From: DASYHQ01 sp038223165
GTDB taxonomy: Bacteria; Planctomycetota; Phycisphaerae; Tepidisphaerales; Tepidisphaeraceae
DNA length: 32,012 nucleotides
Assembly (NCBI GenBank): GCA_038223165.1
Contig: JBBRHE010000012.1
Span: 1-32,012, forward strand
Direction of reading: 5' to 3'
Below, piece by piece: positions 8,444-14,104 of this stretch; the stretch's first letter is position 1; every line of letters starts with the position of its first letter. Under the pieces are notes generated by a model. The model saw nothing but the letters and a program-made list of their open reading frames with translations. It was not told where the DNA came from and did not search any database. A program made the position numbers and the translations under genes.

Positions 8444-8544
8444 TGTCATCCCGAACGGAGCGGTAGCGACGTGAGGGATCGGGCAGTCTAACAGCGCCGT
8501 GCCAGTCTAGATCCCTCGGGTCTCACGCTCCCTGCGGGATGACA
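8444..8544. repeat. Interspersed inverted repeat (TCATCCCG... family), full hairpin copy
   Basis: The left arm (8444-8480) starts TGTCATCCCGAACGGAGCG and ends GAGGGATC. The right arm (8510-8544) is its imperfect reverse complement, starting GATCCCTCGG and ending CGGGATGACA, with about 30 bases between. The element fills the gap between two convergent genes, where it could act as a bidirectional hairpin terminator. A related half-copy lies at 10826-10853, so this is a dispersed element and not a local accident. Confidence 0.7.
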
Positions 8545-8596
8545 CGTCGACGAATTGACGACATCGCGAGATGACCAGCCAAGCGCAAGACGTCGG

Positions 8597-9223
8597 CTAC
8601 TTCGCTGCCAGCGCCTTTTCGACCGCGCCGACAAGCGCCGGGTCTTCCGGCGTGGTGCCACTGGCGAAACGGGCCATGATCTGACCGTTGCGGTCGACGA
8701 GGAACTTGGTGAAGTTCCAGCCGATCTCACCGGCGAATTCACCAGCTGTCTCCTTTTCGGTCAGCGTCTTGTAGAGGGGGACCTTGTCGTCCCCCTTGAC
8801 GCTGGCCTTGCTCAGGATTGGGAACGTCACGTTGTAGGTGCGCGAGCAGAACGTCTTGATTTCTTCGTCGCTGCCGGGCTCCTGACCATTGAAGTTGTTG
8901 GCTGGCACACCGACGATCACCAGACCCTGGTCCTTGTGCTTCTGGTAGAGCGCTTCGAGGCCGCCGTACTGCTTCGTGTGCCCGCAGCGGCTGGCAACGT
9001 TGACGATCAGCACCGCCTTGCCTTTCAGCGTCGCCAGGTCCATGTCGTTGCCGTCGATGTCCTTCATTACGTACGACAACGGGCCGGCGGGTTGCGTGGT
9101 GGAAGTGTCGGTCGGCATGGCGGAGGGCTCCTTGACGATGTCCTTCCCGATCACCGATCGCACAACGATCAACACCGCAACAACGGCTACCAGCGACAGG
9201 GCGAGGGAAATCTTGGTCATCAT
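8597..9223 (-). CDS. Glutathione peroxidase family protein, membrane-anchored or secreted
   Basis: The protein reduces hydroperoxides using thiols, in practice often thioredoxin for the Cys-type bacterial enzymes. Peroxidase motifs are present: NVASRCGHTKQY with the peroxidatic C80, NNFNGQEPG with Q114, and WNFTKFLVD supplying the Trp/Asn near residue 170. The usual second motif PCNQF reads PANNF here, so one common cysteine is missing, while another is kept in TFCSRTYNVTFP. The start at 9223 (or the next ATG at 9220) puts a hydrophobic stretch (about 5-21) at the N-terminus, giving a membrane anchor or signal peptide plus a Ser/Thr/Pro linker before the domain. This suggests periplasmic action. 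An upstream in-frame extension to 9307 runs through a repeat element and is not believed. The gene is divergent from the photolyase gene. Confidence 0.9.
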   Translation of the reverse strand: MMTKISLALSLVAVVAVLIVVRSVIGKDIVKEPSAMPTDTSTTQPAGPLSYVMKDIDGNDMDLATLKGKAVLIVNVASRCGHTKQYGGLEALYQKHKDQGLVIVGVPANNFNGQEPGSDEEIKTFCSRTYNVTFPILSKASVKGDDKVPLYKTLTEKETAGEFAGEIGWNFTKFLVDRNGQIMARFASGTTPEDPALVGAVEKALAAK

Positions 9224-9262
9224 GATGCGGGGATTGTAGGCCTGCAGAATGATGAACGCCAA
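9224..9262 (-). promoter_or_regulatory. Promoter of the peroxidase gene; leaderless candidate
   Basis: On the minus strand TACAAT (9238-9233, five of six consensus bases) lies 9 bases before ATG 9223. TTGGCG lies 18 bases upstream of it, within the arm of the inverted repeat. No Shine-Dalgarno sequence precedes the ATG, so translation probably begins at or near the mRNA 5' end. Confidence 0.5.
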
Positions 9263-9400
9263 GACGCCAAGGACGCCAGGATCAGAAACGCCAAGAAAAC
9301 TGGGCATACGCCTTCTTTGGAGTACCCCAGGTTGACCACCGTGCTCAAACCCATCTTTCTCTTCCCTCTTAACTTGGCGTCCTTGGCGTCTTGGCGTTCA
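9253..9400. repeat. MITE-like element with perfect 26-bp terminal inverted repeats
   Basis: The arm at 9253-9278 (beginning TGAACGCCAAGACGCC) is the exact reverse complement of 9375-9400 (ending CTTGGCGTTCA). Each arm is built of short direct repeats of the kind CGCCAAGA/GGACGCC. The 96 bases between the arms also show weak reverse-complement similarity (AGAAAACTGGG against CCCATCTTTCT). The 148-bp element sits between two divergent genes and supplies parts of both promoters. It resembles a small non-autonomous repeat; no transposase is present. Confidence 0.7.
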
Positions 9401-9435
9401 CACATCTGTTCCGTCGCGTGTACCGTAGGCCGCGC
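9397..9435 (+). promoter_or_regulatory. Promoter of the photolyase gene; leaderless candidate
   Basis: TTCACA (9397-9402) is followed after 18 bases by TACCGT (9421-9426), which lies exactly 9 bases before ATG 9436. The -35 element overlaps the edge of the inverted repeat arm. There is no Shine-Dalgarno sequence. Confidence 0.4.
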
Positions 9436-10800
9436 ATGATCCATGACACCCGCATCCGCCAATTGAATGAAGGGGAAGCCAATGCCAAGGGCAAATACGT
9501 GCTCTATTGGATGCACGCATCCCAGCGGACGCGGTTTAACTACGGTTTGGAGCACGCGATACGGCTGGCTAACGACCTGAAGCTGCCGCCGGTCGTTTGC
9601 ATGGGGATCATGGACGACTACCCGCAGGCCAACCTGCGGCACTACGCATTTCTGATGACGGGCCTGGTGGATGTGGCAGCGAACCTGGAGAAGCGCGGGA
9701 TCTTGTTTGTCACCCGTCATGGGCATCCCAAAGACGTCGCGGTCGACCTCGCGAAAGATGCTGCGGTGGTGGTTGTCGATCGTGGGTACACACGTCATCA
9801 GCGGGCGTGGTTTGACCATGTAGCGGACCACGTGAAGGTGCGCGTCGAGCAGGTCGAGGGGGACGTCGTCGTGCCGGTCGACGTCGTCAGTGACAAGCAC
9901 GAGTACGCCGCCCGCACCATTCGGCCGAAGATCAACCGGCATCGCGACGAATATCTCGTGCCACTGAAGCCGACGAAGGTCGGGCGCGATTCCCTCGGCA
10001 TGCGTCTTCAGAGCGACATCGACGTTACCGATACCGAGGCTGCGCTGAAGAAGCTGACGAAACTCGACCGCAGCGTCGGCCCGACCGATCGATTCGTCGG
10101 TGGTGAAGAGGCGGCGCAGAAGCGGTTGAACCATTTCGTGCACACACTGCTCAAAGGCTACGCCGAGGGACGCAACGAGCCGTCAGCGGGGCATTCGTCG
10201 ACGATGAGCCCGTATCTGCACTTTGGCAACATCTCACCGGTGCAGATTGCGATCGCGGTGCGCGATGCGGATGCGCCACAGGCCGATCGGGATTCGTATC
10301 TGGAAGAGTTGATCGTCCGCCGCGAGCTGTCGATGAATTTTTGTGAGTTCAATCCGAATTACGACAACTACGCAGGCATTCCCGACTGGGCGCGCAAGTC
10401 ACTTGCAAAACACAAGGACGATGCGCGGCCGGCGACCTACACGCGCAAGCAACTCGAGCACGGCCAGACCGGCGACCCGTATTGGAACGCGGCCCAGATC
10501 GAGATGGCCAAGACCGGTTTCATGCACAACTACATGCGCATGTATTGGGGAAAACGCCTGCTCGAATGGCACGCCGACCCACAAAAGGCGTTCGAGATCA
10601 CGCTGGAACTGAACAACGCCCACGAGCTCGACGGCCGCGACCCCAACTCGTTCGCCAACATCGCGTGGATCTATGGATTGCACGACCGACCCTGGGGGCC
10701 GGAACGCAAGATCTTCGGACTGGTCCGCTACATGAACTCTGCAGGGCTGGAGCGGAAGTTTGATATGGACAAGTACGTGAAGTGGGTGGATGGGCTATAG
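9436..10800 (+). CDS. phrB: Class II (microbial/metazoan type) deoxyribodipyrimidine photolyase
   Basis: This FAD enzyme uses blue light to split cyclobutane pyrimidine dimers in DNA. Class II features include the N-terminal KYVLYWMHASQR...FNYGLEHAI, and the C-terminal FAD domain with ARKSL, YMRMYWGKRLLEW (366-378) and ELDGRDPNSFANIAW...GLHDRPWGPER (about 397-423). The 454-residue length from ATG 9436 matches the class. The open frame extends upstream to 9391, but that part encodes the repeat arm and is unlikely to be translated. A -10-like TACCGT 9 bases upstream supports ATG 9436 as the start. It is paired head-to-head with the peroxidase gene, consistent with a light/oxidative-damage theme, though co-regulation is only inferred. 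Confidence 0.95.
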   Translation: MIHDTRIRQLNEGEANAKGKYVLYWMHASQRTRFNYGLEHAIRLANDLKLPPVVCMGIMDDYPQANLRHYAFLMTGLVDVAANLEKRGILFVTRHGHPKDVAVDLAKDAAVVVVDRGYTRHQRAWFDHVADHVKVRVEQVEGDVVVPVDVVSDKHEYAARTIRPKINRHRDEYLVPLKPTKVGRDSLGMRLQSDIDVTDTEAALKKLTKLDRSVGPTDRFVGGEEAAQKRLNHFVHTLLKGYAEGRNEPSAGHSSTMSPYLHFGNISPVQIAIAVRDADAPQADRDSYLEELIVRRELSMNFCEFNPNYDNYAGIPDWARKSLAKHKDDARPATYTRKQLEHGQTGDPYWNAAQIEMAKTGFMHNYMRMYWGKRLLEWHADPQKAFEITLELNNAHELDGRDPNSFANIAWIYGLHDRPWGPERKIFGLVRYMNSAGLERKFDMDKYVKWVDGL

Positions 10801-10825
10801 GCGTAGATCCGCTTTCACCCAAAGC

Positions 10826-10853
10826 GGTCATCCCGAAGGGGAGCGGAAGCGAC
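10826..10853. repeat. Solo half-copy of the TCATCCCG interspersed repeat
   Basis: The sequence GGTCATCCCGAAGGGGAGCG and the bases after it match the left arm of the element at 8444-8480 closely. No matching right arm follows before the next gene. It is probably a decayed copy, lying between the photolyase and hydrolase genes. Confidence 0.5.
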
Positions 10854-10904
10854 CTGGTCCGGAACGGACAATCCGGCGAATTCGAGGTTTGTCGTCGTCC
10901 ACCT

Positions 10905-10919
10905 TATCATCCCGCGACC
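10905..10919 (+). promoter_or_regulatory. -10-like TATCAT 9 bases before ATG (leaderless candidate)
   Basis: TATCAT (10905-10910) lies exactly 9 bases before ATG 10920 and no Shine-Dalgarno sequence is present. A -35 is weak at best (TTCGAG at 10881-10886, 18 bases away). Confidence 0.4.
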
Positions 10920-11873
10920 ATGCCGACGGTCGACGTCCTGCTGCGCCTTGGGCTCATCCTGCTGCTGTGCGGCGGGCTCGCGGTCGTGCTGGCGGCGATG
11001 CTGATGGCGCGGTTGCTGTTGCGTCCGCCTCGCATGAACGACGGCAAGGCGGTTTACGTCCTGCAGCGATTGTCACCAGCCGACCTGGGTCTGGCGTACG
11101 AGTCGTTGACGTTCGACGTGCCCGATGCAGCCAACCCCGGTGCGCAACTGAGGTTGGCTGCCTGGTGGATTCCTGCAACGACGGCTGGGCCATCGGAGCG
11201 GACGGTCGTTTTGTTGCACGGTTATGCCGACGCGAAGGTCGGCGCGATCGCGTGGGCGCCGTTGCTGATGTCGATGAACGTCAACCTGGTCGCGATCGAT
11301 TTGCGCGCCCATGGTGAGAGCGAAGGGGAGATGACGACCGCGGGGTTCTTTGAACGTTACGACGTCGACGCTGCGATCAATCAATTGAAGGTCCGCTTCC
11401 CGCGACAGACGCAGCGACTGTATCTGTACGGTTTAAGCCTCGGTGGCGCGATCGCGATTGCAACGGCCGACGTGCGCGACGACATTGCCGGCGTCGTTAT
11501 GGACAGCACGTTCGCCGACTACGCCGAGGCGTTGTACGTCCATTCGCGATTGCTGGGCTCACCCGGTTGGCCGGTGGTTCCCCTGGCTGCAAAATTGGCC
11601 GCCTGGCGCGCCGGCGTCGATTTCGCCGCGGTGCGACCGGTTGACCTCGTCGCGCGGTCACGATGCCCGGTCCTGGTGATCCAAGGCACCACCGACCCGA
11701 TCACGGATAGAGACACCATCGCCCGCTACACCACCGCCACCACGAGCTCGGCCGGGTCGCAGCACTTGATCCTTAAAGGCGTCGGCCATCTGGCGGGGTT
11801 TCGCGATGCGTCAGAAGTGTATGGGGAGGCGGTGCGGTCGATGGTAACTGCGGTGGAGCGATCGCAGGAATGA
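10920..11873 (+). CDS. Membrane-anchored alpha/beta hydrolase
   Basis: The 317-residue protein has one N-terminal hydrophobic segment (about 5-33) followed by an alpha/beta hydrolase domain, probably facing the periplasm. The oxyanion-hole region is VVLLHGYAD. The nucleophile elbow is GLSLG with S173. The acid is D259 (QGTTDPITD), and the histidine is H290 (GVGHLAGF). The complete triad implies an active esterase, lipase or peptidase-like enzyme, but the substrate cannot be told from sequence. The start at 10920 is taken because the hydrophobic anchor begins directly there and a -10-like hexamer lies 9 bases upstream. In-frame sequence before it belongs to the end of the photolyase gene and the repeat. 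It is convergent with the repressor gene downstream. Confidence 0.85.
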   Translation: MPTVDVLLRLGLILLLCGGLAVVLAAMLMARLLLRPPRMNDGKAVYVLQRLSPADLGLAYESLTFDVPDAANPGAQLRLAAWWIPATTAGPSERTVVLLHGYADAKVGAIAWAPLLMSMNVNLVAIDLRAHGESEGEMTTAGFFERYDVDAAINQLKVRFPRQTQRLYLYGLSLGGAIAIATADVRDDIAGVVMDSTFADYAEALYVHSRLLGSPGWPVVPLAAKLAAWRAGVDFAAVRPVDLVARSRCPVLVIQGTTDPITDRDTIARYTTATTSSAGSQHLILKGVGHLAGFRDASEVYGEAVRSMVTAVERSQE

Positions 11874-11906
11874 CAGCGATCACGGAAGTTCGGATCTCGA
11901 ATTTTC

Positions 11907-12776
11907 CTACAACCGTTCGTACCGAAACATCGCCTTCCACAATCCCGTTACCTTTTCGCTGGGCACCACTGTCGCCCGATATTTTTCGTTGCGGGGTTGC
12001 AGTCTCAGCACGGCTCGACCCGCGTCGTCGGTTTCGAAGAAGACGCGTTTGAAATAGGTGGTGCCGTCGTCGAAGCGGACGAAGCAGTCATCACCTTCGC
12101 GCGGGCTGGCGGCGGGGGAGAAGATGACGATGTCCCCCTCGGCATAGCGCGGGGTCATGCTGTCACCATGGACGCGGGCGGCGAAAGCGTCGGGGTCGCG
12201 GACGTCGGGGCAACTGACGTAGTCGTCGGCGACCCCGCGCGGGTAGGAGAGGTCGGTGAAGTCCTTGGGGTAACCGGCCGACACCTTGTTGATGACCGGG
12301 ACGGCGTTGGTCGCGATCGTCTCGACATTCCCGGCCGACCGGTCGACTAGCTGGTGCAGCATGCCCGACAGGTAGGCGTCGTCAAGGTCGGCTAAAGCCT
12401 TGATGTCGATCGTAGGCCCACCGGTCAGTGACGCCGACGGTGGGAGCGCGGTGACCGCTGATTTCTTCCCATCGGTGGGCTTGGCAGCGTCATCCTCGTT
12501 TTTGCGGTCCTGACCCTCGCGCATCAGCTTGGCGAGCACTGCCCGGACATCGCGCGGTGTGCGCTGCAGGTGGGCCTGCGTCAGCAGTTCACCCGCGGGA
12601 AAACCGAGCGTCTGCTCGAGCCGCCTCAGCTTTTCATCACTGGGTGGGTTGGGGACCCGACCCGTCTCGATCAGTGAGAGGTAGGGCTTGCTGATCTGCG
12701 TGCGACCGGCCAGCTCGTCGAGCGTAAGCCCGAGCCGACGGCGCTGGCGGCGAAGTTTGGGTCCAAGGGCTTCCAT
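11907..12776 (-). CDS. XRE-family repressor with LexA/CI-like S24 self-cleavage domain
   Basis: The 289-residue protein has an N-terminal Cro/CI helix-turn-helix (about 5-60, including LTLDELAGRTQISKPYLSLIE), a linker, and a C-terminal S24 peptidase/LexA-like domain from about 185. The catalytic dyad is intact: S206 in RVHGDSMTP and K243 in TYFKRV. The 37-residue spacing is identical to LexA Ser119-Lys156. An Ala-Gly pair at 167-168 lies 39 residues before the serine, near the position expected for the self-cleavage bond. The likely role is a repressor inactivated by RecA-stimulated cleavage or another stress signal. It may control itself and perhaps the divergent YceI gene. There are no phage genes nearby, so a chromosomal stress regulator is more likely than a prophage repressor. 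Confidence 0.88.
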   Translation of the reverse strand: MEALGPKLRRQRRRLGLTLDELAGRTQISKPYLSLIETGRVPNPPSDEKLRRLEQTLGFPAGELLTQAHLQRTPRDVRAVLAKLMREGQDRKNEDDAAKPTDGKKSAVTALPPSASLTGGPTIDIKALADLDDAYLSGMLHQLVDRSAGNVETIATNAVPVINKVSAGYPKDFTDLSYPRGVADDYVSCPDVRDPDAFAARVHGDSMTPRYAEGDIVIFSPAASPREGDDCFVRFDDGTTYFKRVFFETDDAGRAVLRLQPRNEKYRATVVPSEKVTGLWKAMFRYERL

Positions 12777-12794
12777 CGCGGTGTCTGGATGACA

Positions 12795-12823
12795 TCAATA
12801 GCGGAGACTGACGGGATATGCAA
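12795..12823 (-). promoter_or_regulatory. Possible promoter of the repressor gene
   Basis: On the minus strand TTGCAT (12823-12818) and TATTGA (12800-12795) are separated by 17 bases, about 19 bases before the ATG. Each box matches only half the consensus. The -35 box overlaps one half of the GGGATATG dyad. Confidence 0.3.
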
Positions 12824-12844
12824 GGAAAAAGGCTGACATATCCC
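12813..12844. promoter_or_regulatory. Candidate operator GGGATATG-N16-CATATCCC
   Basis: Two perfect 8-base half-sites in inverted orientation, centred 32 bp apart end to end, lie just upstream of the repressor gene. One overlaps its putative -35. This is the expected placement for autorepression by a dimeric CI/LexA-like protein. Binding is inferred. Confidence 0.5.
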
Positions 12845-12869
12845 TAACTGTTGAATAGGCAGCAAGATG

Positions 12870-12889
12870 GGTTTAATAGTTGCTAAACC
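12870..12889. promoter_or_regulatory. Dyad GGTTTA-N8-TAAACC
   Basis: A second perfect dyad (6-base arms, 8-base spacer) lies in the same divergent intergenic region, nearer to the YceI gene. It could be an operator for the repressor or for another regulator. Confidence 0.35.
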
Positions 12890-13017
12890 GACATATTGCA
12901 GTTGGGTTCGTTGGGGGAGCCGGCGTGTTACAGTATCGCTCCACCGCTTTGCCCAGAGGGTCGGCGCCGACCTCTCACGCGCGGTGGGCAACCCGTTCCA
13001 ACCCGAAGGAGTTTTCG

Positions 13018-13590
13018 ATGTCCACGTTTCGCAACCGCATCCTCGCGTCGCTCGTCACGCTCGGCTTGGCCACCTCGGTCGCCATGTCGGCGACGAACTA
13101 CAAGCTCGACCCCGTTCACACGAGCCTGGTCTTCCGCGTCGGGCACATGGGCGTCAGCCACAGTTGGGGCGTCATCGACAGCCCTACCGGCACGCTGACC
13201 GTCGGTGATGACGGCCTGCCGTCGATCACCATCGACGCCAAGGCCGAGAAGGTCGACACCAACAACGAAAAGCGCGATGCCCACCTGAAGGGCCCTGACT
13301 TCTTCGACGCCAAGCAGTTCCCCGACCTGTCGTTCAAGAGCACCAGCGCCAAGAAGATCGACGACACGACGGTCGAAGTGACCGGCGATTTCACGCTCAA
13401 GGGCGTCACCAAGCCGCTCACCGTCACGCTGAAAAAGGTCGGTGAGGCTGACACGAAAATGGCCGGCTACCGCATCGGTTACGACACGTCCTTCACCATC
13501 AAGCGCAGCGACTACGGCATGACCGGCATGGTCGGACCCGTAGGCGATGACGTGACGATCTGGGTCAGCCTCGAAGGCATTCGCGAGTAG
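13018..13590 (+). CDS. YceI family periplasmic lipid-binding-type protein
   Basis: The 190-residue protein has a signal peptide (about 1-24, ending in SVAMSA) and a single YceI domain. This is a beta-barrel lipocalin-like fold that binds polyisoprenoid-type lipids in characterised members. Typical family segments are YKLDPVHTSLVFRVGHMGVS, FFDAKQFPDLSFKS, and GDFTLKGVTKPLTVTL. ATG 13018 is selected because AAGGAG (13006-13011) lies 6 bases upstream and the signal peptide starts there. The open frame reaching back to 12880 is not needed. It is divergent from the repressor, with 241 bases between the two starts that contain two dyads. Its exact ligand here is unknown. Confidence 0.92.
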   Translation: MSTFRNRILASLVTLGLATSVAMSATNYKLDPVHTSLVFRVGHMGVSHSWGVIDSPTGTLTVGDDGLPSITIDAKAEKVDTNNEKRDAHLKGPDFFDAKQFPDLSFKSTSAKKIDDTTVEVTGDFTLKGVTKPLTVTLKKVGEADTKMAGYRIGYDTSFTIKRSDYGMTGMVGPVGDDVTIWVSLEGIRE

Positions 13591-13631
13591 TTGCATCGCC
13601 GGGATTGCCATCCCGCCCTACCGACCGATGC

Positions 13632-13901
13632 ATGCAGAAGCCATCCCGCAATCTGGCCCAGATCGAGAACGACCTCTTCTCGGCGGACCAAGGGGCGCGC
13701 TTGCGGGCGAGTTGGGAGTTGCTTGACTGGTCGCGCAAGGACGAGAGCGTGGATCGCCTGCCGAGCGTGGTCGCGGACGTACATCATGGGGCCGTGGTTA
13801 TCCTCTTCCCACGTAGGGGTGCCGTCGGTGAGCAACGCTGCATCGGCTGCGCTCTCTGCGCCTTGCTCGTCGTGGTGTTCATCGCAGCGATCCTGATGTA
13901 G
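13632..13901 (+). CDS. Small hypothetical protein with C-terminal hydrophobic segment
   Basis: A 90-residue frame starts at ATG 13632. The first 40 residues are charged and look like a soluble helical stretch (LFSADQGARLRASWELLDWSRKDE is helix-like; shown only as a landmark at about 16-39). The last 20 residues (about 70-90) are strongly hydrophobic with two cysteines, so the product would be tail-anchored in the membrane. No Shine-Dalgarno sequence and no recognised family were seen. It follows the YceI gene by 41 bases. A longer frame on the opposite strand is less protein-like. It may be real or a remnant. Confidence 0.3.
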   Translation: MQKPSRNLAQIENDLFSADQGARLRASWELLDWSRKDESVDRLPSVVADVHHGAVVILFPRRGAVGEQRCIGCALCALLVVVFIAAILM

Positions 13902-13937
13902 AGCCAGGGAATAGGTGATCAGTACAGTCTTCCACGC

Positions 13938-14013
13938 CGGGACAGAGCGCAGCGCCGTCTCGGATGCCTTTTGTATATCGGACAAATCCGGGACGGCGCT
14001 GCGTACTGTCCCG
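13938..14013. repeat. Long near-perfect inverted repeat (27-base arms)
   Basis: The arms at 13938-13964 and 13987-14013 (starting CGGGACAG and ending CTGTCCCG) match with three mismatches over 27 bases. The 22-base loop has its own short stem (TTTGT/ACAAA). Outside the arms the symmetry continues weakly (GTCTTC on both sides). It lies between the YceI/small-ORF region and the 3' end of the giant minus-strand gene. It could be a repeat-element remnant or a structured RNA. No T-run follows. Confidence 0.6.
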
Positions 14014-14043
14014 GCATGAGTGAAGACGTCCCCATCAACAACA

Positions 14044-14072
14044 CCGGCCCCGTCGTTGGTCGACGGGGCCGG
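14044..14072 (-). terminator. Strong hairpin after the giant minus-strand gene
   Basis: A perfect 12-base stem (CCGGCCCCGTCG paired with CGACGGGGCCGG) with a 5-base loop lies 33 bases beyond the stop codon of the FN3 protein. On the minus strand it is followed by the modestly T-rich TGTTGTTG. It is a plausible intrinsic-type terminator with a weak U-tract. Confidence 0.5.
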
Positions 14073-14104
14073 GCGAGGGTTTCATCAATGGGGGGTCAGG
14101 TCGT

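Noticed and set aside
7295..8491. 398-codon plus-strand frame inside the membrane-protein gene
   Set aside because: It is a frame-shifted shadow of the membrane protein. The translation is Arg/Gly-rich with no membrane segments.
9224..9307. Upstream extension of the peroxidase to 9307
   Set aside because: The extension translates a repeat element and would bury the hydrophobic signal; a good -10 lies inside it.
13512..13985. 157-codon minus-strand frame opposite the end of the YceI gene
   Set aside because: It overlaps a firm gene and a large palindrome, and has no recognisable protein features.
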